From Lacisediminihabitans profunda (GTDB lineage: Bacteria > Actinomycetota > Actinomycetes > Actinomycetales > Microbacteriaceae), in assembly GCF_008040105.1 (NCBI RefSeq), contig NZ_VRMG01000008.1, positions 310,001 through 374,000 of the forward strand: DNA of 64,000 nucleotides. The letters run 5' to 3'. Positions within the stretch are counted from its first letter, which is position 1. Every line of letters begins with the position of its first letter. The notes under the pieces were generated by a model. That model saw only the letters and a list, made by a program, of their open reading frames with translations, was not told where the DNA came from and made no database searches. Below, piece after piece: positions 34,587 through 42,972 of the stretch. Both the position numbers and the translations under genes were made by a program.

Positions 34587-34616
34587 CGGGCCGGCGGGGT
34601 CTCCCCCGCCGGCCCG
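34587..34616. terminator. Bidirectional terminator between convergent CMD and aldehyde dehydrogenase genes
   Basis: CGGGCCGGCGGGG, loop TCTC, CCCCGCCGGCCCG: a perfect 13 bp stem filling the gap between the two convergent genes. Confidence 0.8.
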
Positions 34617-34621
34617 CGGGC

Positions 34622-36088
34622 TCACCCCACGTTGAGCGAGAGGTACTTCGTCTCCACGTACTCGTCGATCCCGACGTGCCCGCCCTCACGGCCGTAGCCG
34701 CTCGACTTGATGCCGCCGAACGGCGCTGCCGGGTTCGAGAGCACACCGCGGTTCACTCCGATCATGCCTGCCTCGAGCCGCTCGGACATGCGCACGGCGC
34801 GATCGAGATCGCGCGTGAAAAGGTACGCGGCCAGTCCGTACTCGGAATCGTTCGCCCAGCCGAGCACCTCCTCCTCGCTGGAGAAGGCGACGATCGGAGC
34901 AACCGGCCCGAATATCTCCTCGGCGACGAGACGGGAGGTGGCGCTCACCCCGGTGATCACCCTCGCCGGCGAGAAATACCCTGTCGCATTCGGCAGCGGT
35001 GTTTCATAGAGGACGATGGCGCCCTCGGCCACCGCCGCGGCGACGAGACCCTCGACCTTGTCCACCGCGGCTTGGTCGATGAGCGGCCCGAGCGTCACGT
35101 CGGCCTGCGTGCCACGCCCCACCACGAGCGTCTCGAAGCGGGCGGCGAACTTCGAGGAGAATTCGTCGAGGATGCTCTCGTGCACGTAGAAACGGTTCGC
35201 GGCGGTACATGCCTCCCCGTTGTTGCGGAGCTTGGCGAGCATCGCCTGGTCGACCGCGTGGTCGACGTCGGCATCTTCGAAGACCACGAAGGGCGCATTG
35301 CCTCCGAGTTCGAGTGAGAGGCGAATGGGTCCCTTTGCCGCTTGTCCAGCGAGCGACTGCCCCACCTCCGTCGAGCCGGTGAAGGACAGCTTGCGCAGCC
35401 TCGGGTCGTCGATCAGTGCGCTCACGACCGCCGATGCCTTCGATGTCGTCACCGTGCCCAGCACACCGTCGGGCAGGCCCGCCTCGGTCAGGATTGCCGC
35501 AATCGCGTGCATGGACAGCGGGGTCTGCTTGGCGGGCTTGACGATGACCGTGCAGCCCGCCGCGACGGCCGGGCCGATCTTGCGGGCACCCATGGCGAGC
35601 GGGAAATTCCACGGCGTGACCAGCAGGCACGGGCCGACCGGTTGCTTCAACGTGACGATCCGTGACTTGCCGTCGGGCGCCGTGGACCACGAGCCGTCGA
35701 GCCGCACTGCCTCCTCGGCGAACCAGCGGAAGAAATCGGCCGCGTAGGCCACCTCCGACCGGGACTCGGCGATCGGTTTGCCCATCTCGAGTGTCATGAG
35801 CAGCGCGAGATCCTCGTTGCGCTCCGTCATGATCTCGTAGGTGCGGCGGAGGATCTCGCCGCGCACCCGTGGCGCTGTCGCGGCCCAGGACGGCTGGGCT
35901 GCGACGGCCGCGTCCATGGCGGCGAGGGCGTCCTCGACGCTCGCGTCGGCGACCTGCACGAGCACCTCGCCGGTGCTGGGGTCTTCGACGCCGAGGGTGT
36001 TGCCCGTCGACGAGTCGACCCACCGGCCGCCGCGAAGCAGCCCCTTCGGCACGCTCGCGAGCACGGCCGCTTCGGTCTCGGCGCTCAC
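34622..36088 (-). CDS. NAD(P)-dependent succinate-semialdehyde dehydrogenase-like aldehyde dehydrogenase
   Basis: The 488-residue aldehyde dehydrogenase has VTPWNFPLAMGARKIGPA near 158, FTGSTEVG near 236, the catalytic Glu260 in LELGGNAPFVVF and the nucleophile Cys294 in NNGEACTAANRF. Blocks such as LEMGKPIAESRSEVAYAADFFRWFAEEA are typical of GabD-type enzymes. These oxidise succinic semialdehyde to succinate, which would consume the product of B6 degradation encoded just upstream, though the gene is in the CMD operon. Its GTG start overlaps the stop of the paralogous CMD gene (GTGA); a longer frame to 36334 is spurious. Other semialdehydes are possible substrates. Confidence 0.85.
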   Translation of the reverse strand: MSAETEAAVLASVPKGLLRGGRWVDSSTGNTLGVEDPSTGEVLVQVADASVEDALAAMDAAVAAQPSWAATAPRVRGEILRRTYEIMTERNEDLALLMTLEMGKPIAESRSEVAYAADFFRWFAEEAVRLDGSWSTAPDGKSRIVTLKQPVGPCLLVTPWNFPLAMGARKIGPAVAAGCTVIVKPAKQTPLSMHAIAAILTEAGLPDGVLGTVTTSKASAVVSALIDDPRLRKLSFTGSTEVGQSLAGQAAKGPIRLSLELGGNAPFVVFEDADVDHAVDQAMLAKLRNNGEACTAANRFYVHESILDEFSSKFAARFETLVVGRGTQADVTLGPLIDQAAVDKVEGLVAAAVAEGAIVLYETPLPNATGYFSPARVITGVSATSRLVAEEIFGPVAPIVAFSSEEEVLGWANDSEYGLAAYLFTRDLDRAVRMSERLEAGMIGVNRGVLSNPAAPFGGIKSSGYGREGGHVGIDEYVETKYLSLNVG

Positions 36089-36855
36089 GCGTGCGCGCCG
36101 GGAGTCGTGGCCGCGAGCTCTTGGAGCAGGATCGGCGCGGCCATGGTGACCGAGTGGATTCCGATGACGCTCGCGATCTCCATGACCTCGAGGATCTGTT
36201 GCGGTGTTGCGCCGTAGCCGAGGGCGTTCTCGATGTGCAGCTTGAGTCCTACCTTGTAGAGGTGGGTCGCCGAGGTGTCGAAGGCGATGTAGATGAGCTC
36301 CTTCACCATCGGGCTGAGGTGACCGTGCTTCCACGGCACCGACGAGAACTCGGTGTAGGCCTCGAAAAGTCGCGGGTCGACCTCGAGCATCTCGTCCCAG
36401 GTCGGGTTCCAGTAGCCGCGGTTCGCTGTGAAGTCGGCCTTCACCTTCTCCTGGTACTCGTCGAGCTCGGCCGGACCGACGCGGTCACCGCGTTCGATGA
36501 GCACCTCGAGCAGAACGGGCACTCCGACATTCATCGCGTGGATGCCCAGAGTCGAGGTGCACTCGAGCACCTCCATGATCTCTTCCCTGGTGGCGCCGGC
36601 AGCAAGAGCCGCCTTGATGTGCTGGCGGATACCCGGGGAGTAGAGGTGCGTTGCGGCCGAATCGACCGCAATATAGATGAATTCCTTGACCTTGTCGTCG
36701 AGGTGGTTCTGACGCCACGGCACGGCCGAAAAATTGAGGTAGGCGAGGAGATAGTCGGGGTCGAGCACAAGGATGCTCTCCCACGCGTCACCCCACACTC
36801 CGCGTACCCGGATGAACTCGTCCTTGATTTCTTTCTGGTGGGCACTGAGTGCCAT
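36085..36855 (-). CDS. Tandem CMD-family protein, paralogue of the 33809 gene
   Basis: The 256-residue protein parallels the tandem CMD protein at 33809: first repeat EFIYIAVDSAATHLYSPGIRQHI, then STLGIHAMNVGVP. The second repeat is ELIYIAFDTSATHLYKVGLKLHI and IASVIGIHSV. The CxxC redox pair is again missing. It begins the two-gene unit with the semialdehyde dehydrogenase (4 bp overlap) and lies 83 bp downstream of the FCD regulator, with a hairpin between. Possibly the two paralogues form a hetero-oligomer; whether the enzymes are active together or alternatives is unknown. Confidence 0.85.
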   Translation of the reverse strand: MALSAHQKEIKDEFIRVRGVWGDAWESILVLDPDYLLAYLNFSAVPWRQNHLDDKVKEFIYIAVDSAATHLYSPGIRQHIKAALAAGATREEIMEVLECTSTLGIHAMNVGVPVLLEVLIERGDRVGPAELDEYQEKVKADFTANRGYWNPTWDEMLEVDPRLFEAYTEFSSVPWKHGHLSPMVKELIYIAFDTSATHLYKVGLKLHIENALGYGATPQQILEVMEIASVIGIHSVTMAAPILLQELAATTPGAHA

Positions 36856-36914
36856 CGTCTTTCTCCTTAGTTCTCATGGTGCAGGAACACGCAGGGGGAA
36901 AGACCGCTAGACGA

Positions 36915-36930
36915 CTGCGGGACACCGCAG
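36915..36930 (-). terminator. Hairpin between the FCD regulator and the CMD/aldehyde dehydrogenase pair
   Basis: CTGCGG, loop GACA, CCGCAG lies 9 bases after the regulator's stop codon; it may attenuate read-through into the CMD gene. Confidence 0.5.
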
Positions 36931-36938
36931 TACCGCAA

Positions 36939-37649
36939 CTACCTGGTCGCTTCGGCCTCACGGAGAGTGTGGAGGGCTGTGATCGAGGCCTTCCGCACGT
37001 GCGCTGCGGTGAGCTGAGATGCCAGTCCACCATTGCGATCCTTGATTGCCTCCACCACGGCACGAAGCTCCGTCACAACCTCGTGGGAGCGGCCGGCTTC
37101 TGACAGCGATGTCGCCCTCAGCACCTGCACCCGCGCCTGGATACCCTCGAGCAGCTGCTGGAGAGCCGCGCTCTTCGCACCCGCGATCAGCACGGCGTAG
37201 AACCGGTCCTTCGCAGCGAGGGTCTCCCGGATGTCGTCAGTGCGATTTGTGACGGCCTCGAGATTGTCAATGGTGGCGATCAACTTCTCCACCTCGTCGT
37301 CGGTCGCTCGGCCCACGAAATGCTCCACGACGAGCGACTCGAGCGCAGCGCGCACCTCATAAAGGTCAATCGCCTCTTCGAGCGACGGTGCACTCACCAT
37401 TGCTCCGCGCTGCGGAACGACGGTGACGAGACCCTCAGATGCCAGTTCCCGAATTGCCTCGCGGATCGTCGTCCTCGAGACTCCGAGCTGTTCGATCAGT
37501 TCGCGCTCGACCAGACGTTGGCCCGGTTTGAGCTGGAACTCCATGATCGCCTGTCGTAGCGCAGCGATGACCTGCTCGCGCAGGGGAGCCGCGACGCGGC
37601 CCATCGGTTCCGCGGTCCAGGACTCAGCGAGGGAATTGGTGGTGGCCAT
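36939..37649 (-). CDS. GntR family regulator with FCD effector domain
   Basis: The 236-residue regulator has the GntR winged helix (LREQVIAALRQAIMEFQLKPGQRLVERELIEQLGVSRTTIREAIREL). The FCD effector domain follows, with metal-binding candidates Asp in AAKDRFY, His in GRSHEVV and His in TAAHVRKA. FCD regulators bind organic acids and release DNA. The gene has a TATAGT -10 element seven bases from its ATG, so a leaderless mRNA is likely. A palindrome TCGTCATACGA overlaps the upstream promoter. Very similar sites precede the gene at 33809 and the divergent pair at 42893/43012, suggesting it controls the whole second catabolic cluster. Confidence 0.88.
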   Translation of the reverse strand: MATTNSLAESWTAEPMGRVAAPLREQVIAALRQAIMEFQLKPGQRLVERELIEQLGVSRTTIREAIRELASEGLVTVVPQRGAMVSAPSLEEAIDLYEVRAALESLVVEHFVGRATDDEVEKLIATIDNLEAVTNRTDDIRETLAAKDRFYAVLIAGAKSAALQQLLEGIQARVQVLRATSLSEAGRSHEVVTELRAVVEAIKDRNGGLASQLTAAHVRKASITALHTLREAEATR

Positions 37650-37656
37650 GTCAGAT

Positions 37657-37690
37657 ACTATACGTAGCCGGAATGTACGTCGTCATACGA
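37657..37690 (-). promoter_or_regulatory. Leaderless promoter and operator of the FCD regulator gene
   Basis: ACTATA at 37657-37662 (TATAGT on the minus strand) ends seven bases before the ATG, the usual spacing for a leaderless transcript. The palindrome at 37680-37690 lies about where the -35 element would be. Confidence 0.55.
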
Positions 37691-37768
37691 TCTCTCCATT
37701 TATTTGTGCTTTTTTGTCAATTTCCAGTCATTCTTGTCCCTCCACGTCACGTTCTCCGCGTGAGTCGC

Positions 37769-38653
37769 TCAGGTCTTCTCCGCCAACCACCGTGCGATTT
37801 CGGTGTGGTCCGCCGTCGCGGGCAGGTCCGCTGCGGCACGCTCCCATACCGCGACGGCATCAGCGCCCAGTTCGCCCGGAGCGCCTGCCTGCTCGGCCAG
37901 TTGCACGGCGATCTTCATGTCCTTGAGCATCAGCCGGAGTCCGAACCCCGAGTTATAGGTCTCTGGCAGAATGAAGTTCGGCCATTTGTTCTCGGTGGAG
38001 CCGCTTCGCCCACTCGATCCGTTGAAGATTGACAGCATGACCTCGGGGTCGAGGCCGAATTTCCGACCGGCGACAATCGCCTCACTGGTGACCAGGAGGT
38101 GAGTGGCCGAGAGGAGGTTATTGAGGGCCTTCACCGCGTGGCCGGAGCCGATCGAGCCAGCGCGCACGGGCTTGCCGAGCGCCTCGAACACCGGCCAGGC
38201 GCGAGCCACGTCCTCGTCAGACCCGCCGACCATAATCGTGAGCTTGCCGGTCTCGGCGCCCTTCACCCCTCCCGAGACGGGAGCATCGATCATCGGCACT
38301 CCGACCCGCGCGAGAGAATCGGCGAGTTCGCGCGTTTTCATTGGCTCCGACGAGCTCATGTCGATGATGAGCGTGCCGGGCGCAAGCGCCGCGATGAGCC
38401 CGGGGTCGCCCACAACGCTCGCGACGATCTGCGAGTTGGGGAGCATGAGAATGACGGCGTCCGCTCCTCGAGCGGCGGCCCCGAGAACCTCCGCCTCCGT
38501 CGCCCCGGCGGCCACCGCCGCCGCGCGCGCCTGCTCGACCACGTCGTATGCCTGCACCGCGAATCCCGCGTCGACGAGGCGTCGGGTCATCGGGCCGCCC
38601 ATGTGGCCGAGCCCGATGAAGCCGATCGTGGTAATGGCTCCGCTCTCAGTCAT
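37769..38653 (-). CDS. 3-Hydroxyisobutyrate dehydrogenase family NAD(P)-dependent oxidoreductase
   Basis: The 294-residue enzyme has the Rossmann motif IGFIGLGHMGGPMTRRLV near 12, the HIBADH signature near 130 (IDAPVSGGVKGAETG, with the glycine-rich substrate loop), and GSGHAVKALNNLL with the catalytic Lys near 178. The family oxidises or reduces beta-hydroxy acids and semialdehydes such as tartronate semialdehyde. It overlaps the CMD gene upstream by 8 bp (ATG at 38653) and is the final gene of the long overlapping minus operon. A second family member lies two genes away, so two different or successive beta-hydroxyacid steps are likely. Confidence 0.87.
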   Translation of the reverse strand: MTESGAITTIGFIGLGHMGGPMTRRLVDAGFAVQAYDVVEQARAAAVAAGATEAEVLGAAARGADAVILMLPNSQIVASVVGDPGLIAALAPGTLIIDMSSSEPMKTRELADSLARVGVPMIDAPVSGGVKGAETGKLTIMVGGSDEDVARAWPVFEALGKPVRAGSIGSGHAVKALNNLLSATHLLVTSEAIVAGRKFGLDPEVMLSIFNGSSGRSGSTENKWPNFILPETYNSGFGLRLMLKDMKIAVQLAEQAGAPGELGADAVAVWERAAADLPATADHTEIARWLAEKT

Positions 38654-39044
38654 TCTTCGCAGTCTCCTTGAGGATCTTGTCGGCGACCCGGAACGACTCG
38701 AGTGCCGCGGGCACGCCGACATAGATCGCGGTCTGCAGGAGCACTTCCTGGATCTCTGCCTCCGTTGCGCCGTTCGTGAGGGCACCGCGCACATGGACAC
38801 CGAGCTCGTGGGAACGGTTGAGTGCGGTCAGCATTGCCAGGTTGAGGAGGCTGCGGGTCTTGCGCGGAAGGCCGTCGCTGCTCCACACGACACCCCAGCA
38901 GTATTCGGTCACGAGTTCCTGTATGGGCCGCGAGAACTCGCTTACCGCACCGAGTGATTTGTCGACGTGCGCCGCGCCAAGCACTTCCCGACGGACACGG
39001 AGCCCGTCTTCGTAGCTCTCGCTGTGGGTCTTGTCATTTGTCAT
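38646..39044 (-). CDS. 4-Carboxymuconolactone decarboxylase family protein (PcaC-like)
   Basis: This 132-residue single-domain CMD protein has the pattern of PcaC-type decarboxylases: DGLRVRREVLGAAHVDKS at the start, TEYCWGVVWSSDGLPRKTRSLLNLAMLTALNRSHELGVHVRGALTNGATEAEIQEVLLQTAIYVGVPAALE in sequence order. The length equals that of PcaC (~125-135). PcaC acts in the protocatechuate pathway, but no other pca gene is nearby, so a different gamma-lactone or beta-keto acid is likely. It is translated after the cupin with a 2 bp gap, RBS GAGGA, and overlaps the next dehydrogenase. Confidence 0.83.
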   Translation of the reverse strand: MTNDKTHSESYEDGLRVRREVLGAAHVDKSLGAVSEFSRPIQELVTEYCWGVVWSSDGLPRKTRSLLNLAMLTALNRSHELGVHVRGALTNGATEAEIQEVLLQTAIYVGVPAALESFRVADKILKETAKND

Positions 39045-39046
39045 TG

Positions 39047-39445
39047 CTAGTCCTCGTTGCTCGGTGTTGTTGTGTAGTCCGAGTCCGACACGGCGTCGGC
39101 CCACTGTGTGACGCCGAGCGAGATCGCCGTGTGCGTCATGAAGGAATCCGGTGCAGCCCCGTGCCAGTGTGTCTCCCCCGGTGGCACCCAGACGGTGTCG
39201 CCCGCACGGATCACCCTCACCGGCTCACCTTCGCTCTGGATGAGTCCCCGTCCGGCGAGCACCTGCAGGATCTGCCCCTGCTCGTGGTGGTGCCAGAAGG
39301 TGCGAGCCCCCGGTGTGAAATTGACCGTGTTGATGGTGACGCCGTCGGTCGCCGCCATGGTGAGGTACGGATACGCGGTCCCCGTGAACTGGGAACCCTT
39401 CTTGCCTGCGGTCCCCGCCTGCTTTTCCGAAGTGATGATGATCAT
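39047..39445 (-). CDS. Cupin domain protein (GtHNL-like metal cupin)
   Basis: The 132-residue cupin has the metal-binding pair in WHHHEQGQILQVLAGRG near 51 and GETHWHGAAPDSFMTH near 91, giving three or four His ligands. The start motif GTAYPYLTM and the HWHGAAP block recall the manganese cupin hydroxynitrile lyase group and its many relatives that sit next to CMD genes. Function may be isomerase, lyase or dioxygenase; not decidable. It overlaps the upstream dehydrogenase gene by 4 bp and the CMD gene follows at 2 bp, implying they work together. Confidence 0.83.
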   Translation of the reverse strand: MIIITSEKQAGTAGKKGSQFTGTAYPYLTMAATDGVTINTVNFTPGARTFWHHHEQGQILQVLAGRGLIQSEGEPVRVIRAGDTVWVPPGETHWHGAAPDSFMTHTAISLGVTQWADAVSDSDYTTTPSNED

Positions 39446-40347
39446 GCTTCGACCTCTCCGTCGTAGAGGCGGATCCCGCCCGAGATGTCGCCGATCGCGT
39501 CGACGACGGTGTTGCTGATCTCATCGGCGTAGCCGAGCGCGCGGGCCAGACCGAAACTCGCCATCGGCCCCGCCGAGTTCAGACTCGCGACACCGAGCTG
39601 CGCGAGCAGGTCGGCGTAGAGCGTGACGTCCTTCATCATGAGCGTGTTGGTGAGGCCACCCTTGAGGTAGTCACCGGTGATGATCTTCGGGAAGCGGTTG
39701 ATCGTGGCGAAGTTGACGCCAGAGCTCTTGTTGAAGACCTCGAGCACAGTGGCAAGGTCGAGCCCCGCCTTCTTCGCCGCGACCATGACCTCGGCGGTCG
39801 CCGAGAGGGCGACCGCGTTAAGGAAGTTGTTGAGCAGCTTCGTCGTGTGACCCGCGCCCGTCGCCCCGACGTAAAAGACGTTGGTGGTGAAGTAACCGAG
39901 CACGTCGCGCACCGAATTCAGGGCAGCCTCGCTGCCGCCGACCATAAGGGTCAATGTGCCCTTGTCTGCCGCCGCGGCACCGCCGGAGATTCCCGCGTCG
40001 ATGAACTGCACGCCCTTCTCGGCGAACAGCGCGCTGATGCGACGGGTCGACTCCGGGGCCGAGGTGCTGAGGTCTACGACAACCTGGCCCGGCTTCGTGT
40101 GTGCGAGCAGTCCGTCGTCGCCGAGGACGACCGCCTCGACGACCCTGCTGTCGGGAAGCGACAGGAGGACGACATCCGACCCTTCCATAACGGCCGCAGC
40201 CGACGCTGCGGGGGTCGCCCCGACGGTGGCGATGTTCTCGGTCTTCGCGTCGAAGCCGAGCACCTCCTTGCCGGCGCGGAGGATGCAGGCGGTCATGCGG
40301 CCGCCCATGTTGCCGAGTCCGATGAATCCGATTCGTGTGTCGGTCAT
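39442..40347 (-). CDS. 3-Hydroxyisobutyrate dehydrogenase family oxidoreductase (second copy)
   Basis: The 301-residue protein has IGFIGLGNMGGRMTACIL near 6, the signature IDAGISGGAAAADKG near 122, and GAGHTTKLLNNFLN with the catalytic Lys near 173. The start is the ATG at 40347, overlapping the upstream SDR stop by 4 bp. It resembles the gene at 37769 at family level, but they differ in the substrate loop, so they are not recent duplicates. Likely reactions are beta-hydroxyacid to semialdehyde interconversion with NAD(P). Confidence 0.87.
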   Translation of the reverse strand: MTDTRIGFIGLGNMGGRMTACILRAGKEVLGFDAKTENIATVGATPAASAAAVMEGSDVVLLSLPDSRVVEAVVLGDDGLLAHTKPGQVVVDLSTSAPESTRRISALFAEKGVQFIDAGISGGAAAADKGTLTLMVGGSEAALNSVRDVLGYFTTNVFYVGATGAGHTTKLLNNFLNAVALSATAEVMVAAKKAGLDLATVLEVFNKSSGVNFATINRFPKIITGDYLKGGLTNTLMMKDVTLYADLLAQLGVASLNSAGPMASFGLARALGYADEISNTVVDAIGDISGGIRLYDGEVEA

Positions 40348-41198
40348 TTCTCCGTGTTCCAGTTCTTTCCGTACAGTGCCTCGTCGATCCCGGTTGGATC
40401 CCACGCGCCGGCCCCGCCCGCCGGGCGCACCGTGTTGACGATCGTCGCGCCACCGTCGGCGGAGACGATCTGACCCGTGACATACGCCGAGTCGTCGCTG
40501 AGAAGGAAGGCGGCGACACCAGCGATCTCGTCCGCTGTGCCCGCGCGGCGCAGGGGTGTTGTCGACGCCCGTTTCTCCATGTCGTTCTTGCCACCGGTAG
40601 CGGTGGCCGCAGACGCGAACAGCTCCGTCGGCACGATGCCGGGCGCGACGCCGTTGACCCGGATGCCGAGTGGTCCGCCGTAGACAGCCGCTCCGTGCAC
40701 GAGCCCTACTACGGCGTGCTTCGAGGTCTGGTATGGCAAGAGGTCAGCACTACCGGTGAGGCTCGCGATGGACGCCGTCACCACGATCGTGCCCGAGCCG
40801 CCCTGGGTCCTGAACTGGCGGAAGGCCGCCCGCAAGCCGAGGAACTGTCCGCGCACGTTAACGTTCATCACCCGGTCGAAGTCGGCGACGCTGATGTCGG
40901 GCAGGGCGTCGAAGGTGCCGAAGATTCCCGCATTGAGGTGGTAGAGATCCACCCGCCCGAACCGTGCGACGGCCGCGGCCATGTAGGCGTCGACCTGGTC
41001 TTCTTCGGAGATGTCGGCCTTCACCGCGATCGACGCCGTCGGCAGCGATGCGGCAACGGCCGAAGCCTTCTCGCCATCAATGTCGACGACGACCACCTGG
41101 GCCCCCTCGGAGGCGAGGCGCTCGGCGGATGCGCGACCGAGGCCGCCGCCGGCGCCGGTCACGATCGCGATCTTGCCCGCGAACCGGTCGGAGATCAC
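40344..41198 (-). CDS. SDR family oxidoreductase
   Basis: The 284-residue SDR has the cofactor motif TGAGGGLG near 14, acidic DID near 38 for NAD preference, LNAGIFG near 90, the catalytic Ser in VTASIASL and YQTSK with Tyr and Lys near 155. The C-terminal [16 protein letters not shown] is typical of 3-oxoacyl-ACP reductase-like SDRs. It overlaps the MBL-fold gene upstream by 4 bp. In the pathway it probably oxidises the hydroxy acid released by the lactonase-like enzymes. The C-terminal extension after the usual end (residues ~260-284) is unusual. Confidence 0.87.
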   Translation of the reverse strand: MISDRFAGKIAIVTGAGGGLGRASAERLASEGAQVVVVDIDGEKASAVAASLPTASIAVKADISEEDQVDAYMAAAVARFGRVDLYHLNAGIFGTFDALPDISVADFDRVMNVNVRGQFLGLRAAFRQFRTQGGSGTIVVTASIASLTGSADLLPYQTSKHAVVGLVHGAAVYGGPLGIRVNGVAPGIVPTELFASAATATGGKNDMEKRASTTPLRRAGTADEIAGVAAFLLSDDSAYVTGQIVSADGGATIVNTVRPAGGAGAWDPTGIDEALYGKNWNTEK

Positions 41199-42004
41199 GA
41201 GAGTTTCCCGATGGTCGCAATGAGACCCGCGAACTCGCCGATCACTGGGGCGAATCGACCGAGAGTGTCCGCATCGTGGCCGGAGACCACATGCTGCACC
41301 TCGCCCGACCGCTCCATCTCGTGAATCGTGTCGAAGGCCGCATACATGTCGATCAGGTTCGCGACATAGGTGAACGGCCGGTCGGCCTCGTACTCCTCAT
41401 AGAAGTGGATGGCGTCGCTCGCGAGCAACACCACCCCCTCGCTCGTCGACACCTTCACCACGCATTGCCCCGGGGTGTGGCCGCCTACCTGGACTATCTC
41501 GATTCCCGGCGCAACGGTGTGACCTCCGGAGATGAGCGTGAGGCGACCCTCGTCGTGCGCGCGACGGATGCCCTCAAGGTCCTCTTCCTCTATGGAATGG
41601 TGGAACTGCGTGCGCGCGGCGAACTTGCCAGTCCAGAAGTCGTACTCGTCCCGGGCGAGGAAGATTTCCGAGTTCGGAAAGTGATCGAGGTTGCCGGTGT
41701 GGTCGTAGTGGGCGTGGCTGATGATCACCTGGGGCGACGAAGCGGGGTCGATGCCGAGTGCGGAATAGGTCTCCGGCAGGTCGAGCAGGAAGGTTCGCTT
41801 GCGCGACTCGCCGCCGGCGCGCGAGAAGCCCGTGTCGACGATGACAGTGCGCATGTCGTTGCGGACCACCCAGGCGAAGTAGTCCATCTCAATCTCGGCG
41901 TCGGCTTCGCCATAGAGCGGGTAGTTGAGGAACACATCACTCTTCACGGTCGACCGCGTGCCGTGCCTGATGATGCTGACGACGTACTTCTCGCTGGTCT
42001 CCAT
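41195..42004 (-). CDS. Metallo-beta-lactamase fold hydrolase, lactonase-like (copy 1)
   Basis: The 269-residue MBL-fold protein has the zinc motif HAHYDHTG near residue 96, an Asp/His pair in [10 protein letters not shown] near 170 and [16 protein letters not shown] near 195. The latter resembles the AHL lactonase (AiiA/AttM) family, where a Tyr follows Asp-His. The C-terminal [14 protein letters not shown] supplies another His. It overlaps the SDR downstream by 4 bp and is 2 bp from its paralogue at 42007. In a catabolic operon with an importer it most likely opens a nutritional lactone. Confidence 0.85.
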   Translation of the reverse strand: METSEKYVVSIIRHGTRSTVKSDVFLNYPLYGEADAEIEMDYFAWVVRNDMRTVIVDTGFSRAGGESRKRTFLLDLPETYSALGIDPASSPQVIISHAHYDHTGNLDHFPNSEIFLARDEYDFWTGKFAARTQFHHSIEEEDLEGIRRAHDEGRLTLISGGHTVAPGIEIVQVGGHTPGQCVVKVSTSEGVVLLASDAIHFYEEYEADRPFTYVANLIDMYAAFDTIHEMERSGEVQHVVSGHDADTLGRFAPVIGEFAGLIATIGKLS

Positions 42005-42006
42005 GA

Positions 42007-42816
42007 TCAGGCGAGCACCGTCGCGATGGCTCCTGCCGCCCCTTCCGCAGCGGGAAAACGGTCGCGAACACGGGCATCGTGGCCGGGGATGACGGTTGCG
42101 CCTGTCCTCTTCGCGAGCTCGTTGATGAAGCTGAGTCCGTGCTTCATCTCATCGAGGTCGGTGTAGGCGAAGAACGGCCACTCGTGCTCGACCTGCTCGT
42201 AGAAGTGAGCTGCATCGACGGTCATGATCAGGCCACCTCCCGCGGTCTCAACGCGGGTGAGCAGCTCGCCGGGGCAATGGCCGCCGACAGGGTAGACGGT
42301 TATGCCCGGGAACACCTCGGTCTCCTGGGAAATCAGTCGCAACCGGCCGTCCTTCTGCGCCGCGACGACCGGTGCGAGGTCATCCGGCGTCGAGAACTCC
42401 CCATCAAGTTGACCGGCGTCGAGCTTGCCGATCCAATAGTCCCACTCGCGCTGCCCCGAGATGACTGCGGCGTTGGCGAACAGCCCGAGGTAACCGATGT
42501 GGTCGTAGTGGAAGTGACTCGTGATGACGGCATCAACGTCGAGCGGGTCGATGCCCAAAATCTCGAGGCACTTCGGTGTCGGAGTGACGCTGATCTCGCC
42601 CAGCCAGTCGAACTTGGCAATGTCGTAGCCCGTATCGAGAAGGATGATCTTCCCACCGCTGCGGATGACCCAGAAGTTGTAGTCCATGTCGAGGTCGCCA
42701 TCGGGCTGGCCGTACTGGGCGTAGTCGTGAAAGACGTCGCTCTTTCGCACCACCCGCTCCCCATATTTCACCGAGAGGACCGAGGTGAGGGTCTTGCTGT
42801 CGTTCTGGTTGGCCAT
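42007..42816 (-). CDS. Metallo-beta-lactamase fold hydrolase, lactonase-like (copy 2)
   Basis: This 269-residue paralogue of the next gene has the zinc motif HFHYDHIG near 97, PVGGHCPGELL near 171 and TVDAAHFYEQVEHEWPFF near 197, plus GHDARVRDRF at the end. Equal length and the same motif order point to a local duplication followed by divergence. It is the first gene of the seven-gene minus operon. Its promoter has TATAGT and TTGCGC with an FCD-type palindrome between them (42884-42913). Two lactonases suggest two related substrates or a heterodimer. Confidence 0.85.
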   Translation of the reverse strand: MANQNDSKTLTSVLSVKYGERVVRKSDVFHDYAQYGQPDGDLDMDYNFWVIRSGGKIILLDTGYDIAKFDWLGEISVTPTPKCLEILGIDPLDVDAVITSHFHYDHIGYLGLFANAAVISGQREWDYWIGKLDAGQLDGEFSTPDDLAPVVAAQKDGRLRLISQETEVFPGITVYPVGGHCPGELLTRVETAGGGLIMTVDAAHFYEQVEHEWPFFAYTDLDEMKHGLSFINELAKRTGATVIPGHDARVRDRFPAAEGAAGAIATVLA

Positions 42817-42883
42817 GGCAACTCCTTCGTTTCCATACTCGAGCAGGCGTCACTTCGGCTCGAAAATCCGATGCGATTGACTG

Positions 42884-42913
42884 ACTATATGATTGTCCTA
42901 CAATAGTGCGCAA
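42884..42913 (-). promoter_or_regulatory. Promoter with embedded palindromic operator for the lactonase operon
   Basis: Read on the minus strand: -35 TTGCGC, 18 bp spacer, -10 TATAGT. The spacer contains TTGTAGGACAA (42893-42903), a TNGTNNNACNA palindrome extended to ATTGT/ACAAT. Repressor binding here would block RNA polymerase. Confidence 0.65.
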
Positions 42914-42972
42914 GTCCCCCGTGAGAATTCGGGCAGTTTCACGCGTCCGCCAACATTGTCCTTCACATTGGC

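Noticed and set aside
39047-39445. Hydroxynitrile lyase
   Set aside because: The cupin resembles that group, but no cyanogenic context exists; the activity cannot be predicted for the family as a whole.
41195-42816. Quorum-quenching AHL lactonases
   Set aside because: Fold and motifs allow it, but the genes are translationally coupled to an SDR and dehydrogenases and divergent from an importer, which suggests nutrition instead of signalling.
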